Positions 61,701 through 64,000 of a stretch of 64,000 nt of DNA are shown here, in pieces. This stretch comes from Symbiodinium sp. CCMP2592 (lineage: Eukaryota > Sar > Dinophyceae > Suessiales > Symbiodiniaceae), in contig CAJNDT010000513.1 in the NCBI GenBank assembly GCA_905221615.1, positions 744,001 through 808,000 on the forward strand. Reading direction: 5' to 3'. Position 1 is the first letter of the stretch. Every line of letters starts with the position of its first letter. A model generated the notes under the pieces. That model was not told the DNA's origin and searched no databases. It worked only from the letters and a program-made list of their open reading frames with translations. Both the position numbers and the translations under genes were made by a program.

Positions 61701-62712
61701 CAGAGGTGATAGGCCTTCGGGCTCCTAGCTTGAGCTTTGGGCAGATCTGTGTCAAGCCGTGTGTGAGGTGTGAGTTGATGGCTGCAAGATGCTCATCAAC
61801 CCCAGCAGTCCAAGGCACAGCTGGCATGTTCTGGAGTAAACGGTTGAGGGCAAGTCGTCCCTGCGCAGTGCCAAGGAATTGCAAATCCAAACGGGGTTGG
61901 GCTTCAGTCTTAGAAACCCGTTGCTGCAGGCTCATTTCAACGATGACAGGCTTGTGATCATGGTCGACTAAGCCCTCGAAGTTGGTAGCAGGCCCAAGGG
62001 AAAGGACCCCTGCCCGAAGTAGGTGTGGAAAGAGGACATAATCGATGCAGACCCCTTGGCCAATGGGGCTGACCCAGGTCACAACCTCTTTGCCTTCTTT
62101 ATCAAAACAGTCCGAATGGGAGAGCTCATGCCGGTTAAGGAAGCTGCGCAACATATCAGCATTGTCCGAGACACTCCCGGGTGGGCTGGCTAGGCACGCG
62201 TTGGCATCAAGTAGGACAATCGGCGTACAGTTGCATGGAATCATGGAGAAGGCCTGATGCAGACTGGCCCACCAATCTTTGCGCTCACTTGCAGGTGCCC
62301 GGGAAGTCGGCGCGTGAGCATTCAAGATGGCAAGTCGGTGGCAGCCTATTTTTGCGAAAACCAGCAGAAGCCTGGGTCGCCGCAGGACTACACTGAACCC
62401 GGACGGGTCCCAGTACAGCTTTTCACCTTGAAGCTGGCCGACTGCAACCTTTTTAGAGAACCAGATTTGGCAGCCTAATTGACCCTGGCAAGAATCGCTG
62501 CCTAAAACGTGGAAATCAGCAGAATGTTGTCGAGCTGCACAACTGCACCTGGTCTCCTGCAGGCCCACAACACTCACACCGAGCTGTTGGAACTGCCTGC
62601 TCAGTGATTCTTTCTGCGCATGAGATGCTAGAGACAGGCAGTTGTAGGTACACAACTTGAAGTTGAGCAAGCCATCTCCCGGTTGAGGAGGCTCGCCCAA
62701 AACCTGTGCCAA
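58726..62712 (-). CDS. LINE polyprotein: endonuclease, reverse transcriptase, zinc fingers
   Basis: 1328 residues. Endonuclease/exonuclease/phosphatase domain at about 18-260: TYNCLS, VVGLQETRC (catalytic Glu), NAHAPTS, VLLDANA and VDHDHKPV. Reverse transcriptase at about 555-830: IEKPGKSLTTPGGWRSI, motif A VVFVDGQTAFY, motif B TGTTPGAPLADLTFQYIF, motif C WMDDLAVPF (the two Asp of the YxDD box kept, Tyr replaced by Trp), then INWSQGKSELLP. Two zinc-finger-like motifs near 1130-1200: CAFC...HASKTH (C2H2) and CEVC...HLRKAPDC (C2HC). This is a non-LTR retrotransposon protein for target-primed reverse transcription. The frame is fully open, so the copy may be young. It overlaps the upstream ORF by 85 nt in another frame. 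Confidence 0.9.
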   Translation of the reverse strand: MAQVLGEPPQPGDGLLNFKLCTYNCLSLASHAQKESLSRQFQQLGVSVVGLQETRCSCAARQHSADFHVLGSDSCQGQLGCQIWFSKKVAVGQLQGEKLYWDPSGFSVVLRRPRLLLVFAKIGCHRLAILNAHAPTSRAPASERKDWWASLHQAFSMIPCNCTPIVLLDANACLASPPGSVSDNADMLRSFLNRHELSHSDCFDKEGKEVVTWVSPIGQGVCIDYVLFPHLLRAGVLSLGPATNFEGLVDHDHKPVIVEMSLQQRVSKTEAQPRLDLQFLGTAQGRLALNRLLQNMPAVPWTAGVDEHLAAINSHLTHGLTQICPKLKLGARRPITSEATWLGIQHRRELRRESHRQRIFSQFTLLRDCFLSWAKGQRVITADTHLHGLHQGLLCLQINAASRQVAKLAKQDAARATKQIFQEAHKQGPESLFRLFKGVMKAGRGYKKPNLSPALLMADGAVAQDSQAVLGQHFATAERATPARADDITTQPAREECAVLSAVDSVSLPHLAHAFGSMATRKASGLSGVPSEIFRFAPGQAAAVHTPLILKMLMRGQSPLLWRGGRAAPIEKPGKSLTTPGGWRSIMLMEAGAKGLGGALRGELLRGFVAIRLEGQGGSRPHAPMQTAMSQVRGFLTELHSKRRSGAVVFVDGQTAFYATIRQSLVGRDADSTLDYLNQLACTLFNDDEARDRFVASAVAPGLLARCDVQPEVRRLIAANLDRTWFCMGRHGEEAFITHTGTTPGAPLADLTFQYIFSTALRQFRTKFIESGCGAQRDIQVPAPTWMDDLAVPFATETPAEVIPTASCILREVATAFGDIGIAINWSQGKSELLPIFYGSGAKLHRTRWCATEGATFPVTLPDGTDTSAHITPAYVHLGSLADIKGGDTEDIRRRRTLARELQKPLMKLLCNPFLEGREKTDLLLSMPVARFKHGAGLWRLETKKEREAFHSGYMELLRRAFRPIVGCSSRGLHDDEICDGLGVLSSEELRAIEILRHAAWLWNADSESIRALWFQDGTWFREVQEAAKRCVPKTSSCQDPWALLTTKPSAAKNWIRCYVKHRRADRLARGASLIPSWRALDSARQHGWIFCTFSTEHRADAVHPCAFCTRTFRTAAAAAAHASKTHGDLAKARRLAGGSRCEVCSVEFWSTRRLIEHLRKAPDCLHVLDAADIEATEHAPQRHQFAWPPAAVAHGPKPFWATLRPPRPAGVPHAPTAGIRWPVLPSTVNGARSKELPDFVRRLVELGHAHHLRDEDLPLHLLSVPTCLKGLVDCCLFVVRSSSARSASWTVFDNWAVSRHGNRAVLRPIEATFCGTFPALWQDCLPP

Positions 62713-64000
62713 CGACGGCCCACTGGTAGAGGGGCCTCATCGACAAGGGTACCACTTGGGCTCAGAGCAGGAATGGAGTGGCTGGAACCAATTGCTACCC
62801 AGAGCCATTTAAGGACACCTTCTCTGGCCGCTTCCGCCAAAACTCCAGGAATGTCACTGTGTAGCTGGCGGCACGCCGCCATTTTGGCAGTCTGGTCGGC
62901 AAGCTCATTCAGAGGATGCTGTGTATGGGAGCGGATATGAAGAAACCGGGGTTTTCGCCCCAAGGCATCCAAAAGGTGAGCAAGGGACACAACGGCATCT
63001 GAGAGAGCGGTTTGTTGGCTAGCCACGGCTAAACCTTGGGCGAGATCGCCTGCTGAGGTGGAATCGTATCCGATAAGAACCGGAATGGGCAAAGCGATCG
63101 CAACTGCAAGCGCATGAGCAATGGCCGAAAGCTCAACCTCGAAGCAGGATGCCACTGCAGTGTCGAAGGTTGACTTCGAGCCTGCGACTGGAGCCTCGGT
63201 AGCGCAGGCTCCAATCCAGCACCATTCGCCATGTTGAAAGCCGATGGCAATGATGGCCCAACCGGCCGACGCCCCCGCACCTGTGTCCGGGTAATAGGAA
63301 CCATCAACAAAAAGCTGAAGTGCCTCATTGTCTGGGCAAGCCCTGGGAAGCCGCCTTATGAAATCAGCCGAACATTGTGGGATCCCGGGCACAGCACACC
63401 AGTCGAGCTGGAAGACTTCAGCGCCACAAGAGGCAAAGATATAGTCGAACATTTCGAGGGTGGCACCAAAGCGCAGGCTCGCACTCCTGCGTTCCTCACC
63501 GACCGATTCAGGGCCGGTACCGGCGGGAGGGATACAGTGGCTTAGGTTGAGAGGAGCGCGATCCGTAGGCATCGCTGTCGCGGTCATCCCTGCTGAAGAC
63601 CCACTCTTATCGACGCCACCGGCTGGCAAATGACGTCGTCCCATCGGTGTGGCAACCGAGACCTTGCGCAGCCTGACCTTCGTTTGCAGTAGACTCAAGC
63701 TACCTGAGAGTGATGCGGGTCGAGGTCTTGTGCGCGCCGCCTTGTCTGCTGAGGTGGCTGATGGTACAAGCAGAGAGTAAGCCACCCCTTGCGCAAGAGG
63801 CAGAGGTGCGTACGCCGCAGTGTATTGTGAACGTGGCAGCAACCGGAGTGGCGGAGGAAGGGTCTGTGAAATGGCCGCCGTGTGAAAGAACTCCGGCTGG
63901 AGTGGCGCAGGCATGAGTATGGTAAGGAAGGGGTCATCATCCCGAAAGCGGACAAAAGCAGTACCGGCAATACTGATCGCCCTCTCAGCTTCAGTGACCC
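62628..64000 (-). CDS. LINE upstream ORF with RNase H domain, runs off the window
   Basis: The frame is open from 62628 to the window edge; the ATG at 63914 is internal, since the codons before it (VTEAERAIS...FLTIL) are open too. From that ATG, an RNase H fold spans about residues 200-350: FVDGSY (Asp), FEVELSAIAHAL (Glu), IGYDSTSA (Asp) and HIRSHTQHPLNELADQ (His...Asp), so all catalytic acids are present. It ends GRRWHRFWASLLNREMA and a short tail in the 85-nt overlap with the endonuclease-RT ORF. The region before RNase H is Pro/Ala-rich with no recognisable domain. The overlap suggests either a programmed frameshift or a broken single polyprotein. Confidence 0.82.
   Translation of the reverse strand, partial: VTEAERAISIAGTAFVRFRDDDPFLTILMPAPLQPEFFHTAAISQTLPPPLRLLPRSQYTAAYAPLPLAQGVAYSLLVPSATSADKAARTRPRPASLSGSLSLLQTKVRLRKVSVATPMGRRHLPAGGVDKSGSSAGMTATAMPTDRAPLNLSHCIPPAGTGPESVGEERRSASLRFGATLEMFDYIFASCGAEVFQLDWCAVPGIPQCSADFIRRLPRACPDNEALQLFVDGSYYPDTGAGASAGWAIIAIGFQHGEWCWIGACATEAPVAGSKSTFDTAVASCFEVELSAIAHALAVAIALPIPVLIGYDSTSAGDLAQGLAVASQQTALSDAVVSLAHLLDALGRKPRFLHIRSHTQHPLNELADQTAKMAACRQLHSDIPGVLAEAAREGVLKWLWVAIGSSHSIPALSPSGTLVDEAPLPVGRRWHRFWASLLNREMACSTSSCVPTTACL

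Overview
The window looks like nuclear DNA of a dinoflagellate, probably a member of the Symbiodiniaceae/Suessiales (inference). The evidence is: ten related genes all on the minus strand; introns that start with GT, GC or GA and end AG followed by an exonic G; a LINE-type polyprotein with a WMDD reverse-transcriptase box and C-terminal zinc fingers; and TTTAGGG-like telomeric DNA scattered in both orientations through almost every intergenic region and intron. I see no bacterial operons, tRNA, rRNA or CRISPR. The species cannot be named from sequence alone.

Layout: a tandem, same-strand array of MATH-BTB genes, called M1-M10 here, fills about 3.5-58.5 kb. M1 (3552-4988), M2 (7914-9437), M3 (13099-14661), M4 (16746-18242), M7 (32616-34082) and M8 (37717-39216) are intronless. 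M5 (21074-22562) is intronless but frameshifted. M6 (25165-28900), M9 (41335-49583) and M10 (52896-58517, first exon missing) are split by introns. My M9 model has nine exons totalling 1476 nt, which is 491 codons plus a stop, matching the 478-520 aa of the intronless copies. Each protein has an N-terminal coiled coil, a MATH domain, a BTB domain and a BACK-like tail, the plan of CUL3 ubiquitin-ligase substrate adaptors.

The spaces between genes, and the introns, hold many short (about 90-120 bp) inverted-repeat elements from at least a dozen families (A-N and Q here), with no transposase in view. The clearest are A (ends GGGTGGTTGTC) and D (ends GGGAGTTTCC), which make 4-bp target duplications. 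One A copy in M10 duplicated AGGT, so that the intron is exactly the element plus those four bases. A D-type array sits in the same relation to AGGT in M9 intron 1. A D copy at ACAT in M7 did not make a canonical intron and cuts the protein tail short. These behave like introner elements. Other introns are bounded by 9-20 bp direct repeats and filled with telomere-like sequence. M7 (no introns) and M9 (eight introns) share their 5' flanks, which gives a nearly clean before/after pair for intron gain.

The right end (58.7 kb to beyond 64 kb) is a non-LTR retrotransposon on the minus strand. An ORF with an RNase H domain, open past the window edge, overlaps in another frame an ORF with an endonuclease, a reverse transcriptase and zinc fingers. 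It sits where the first exon of M10 should be.
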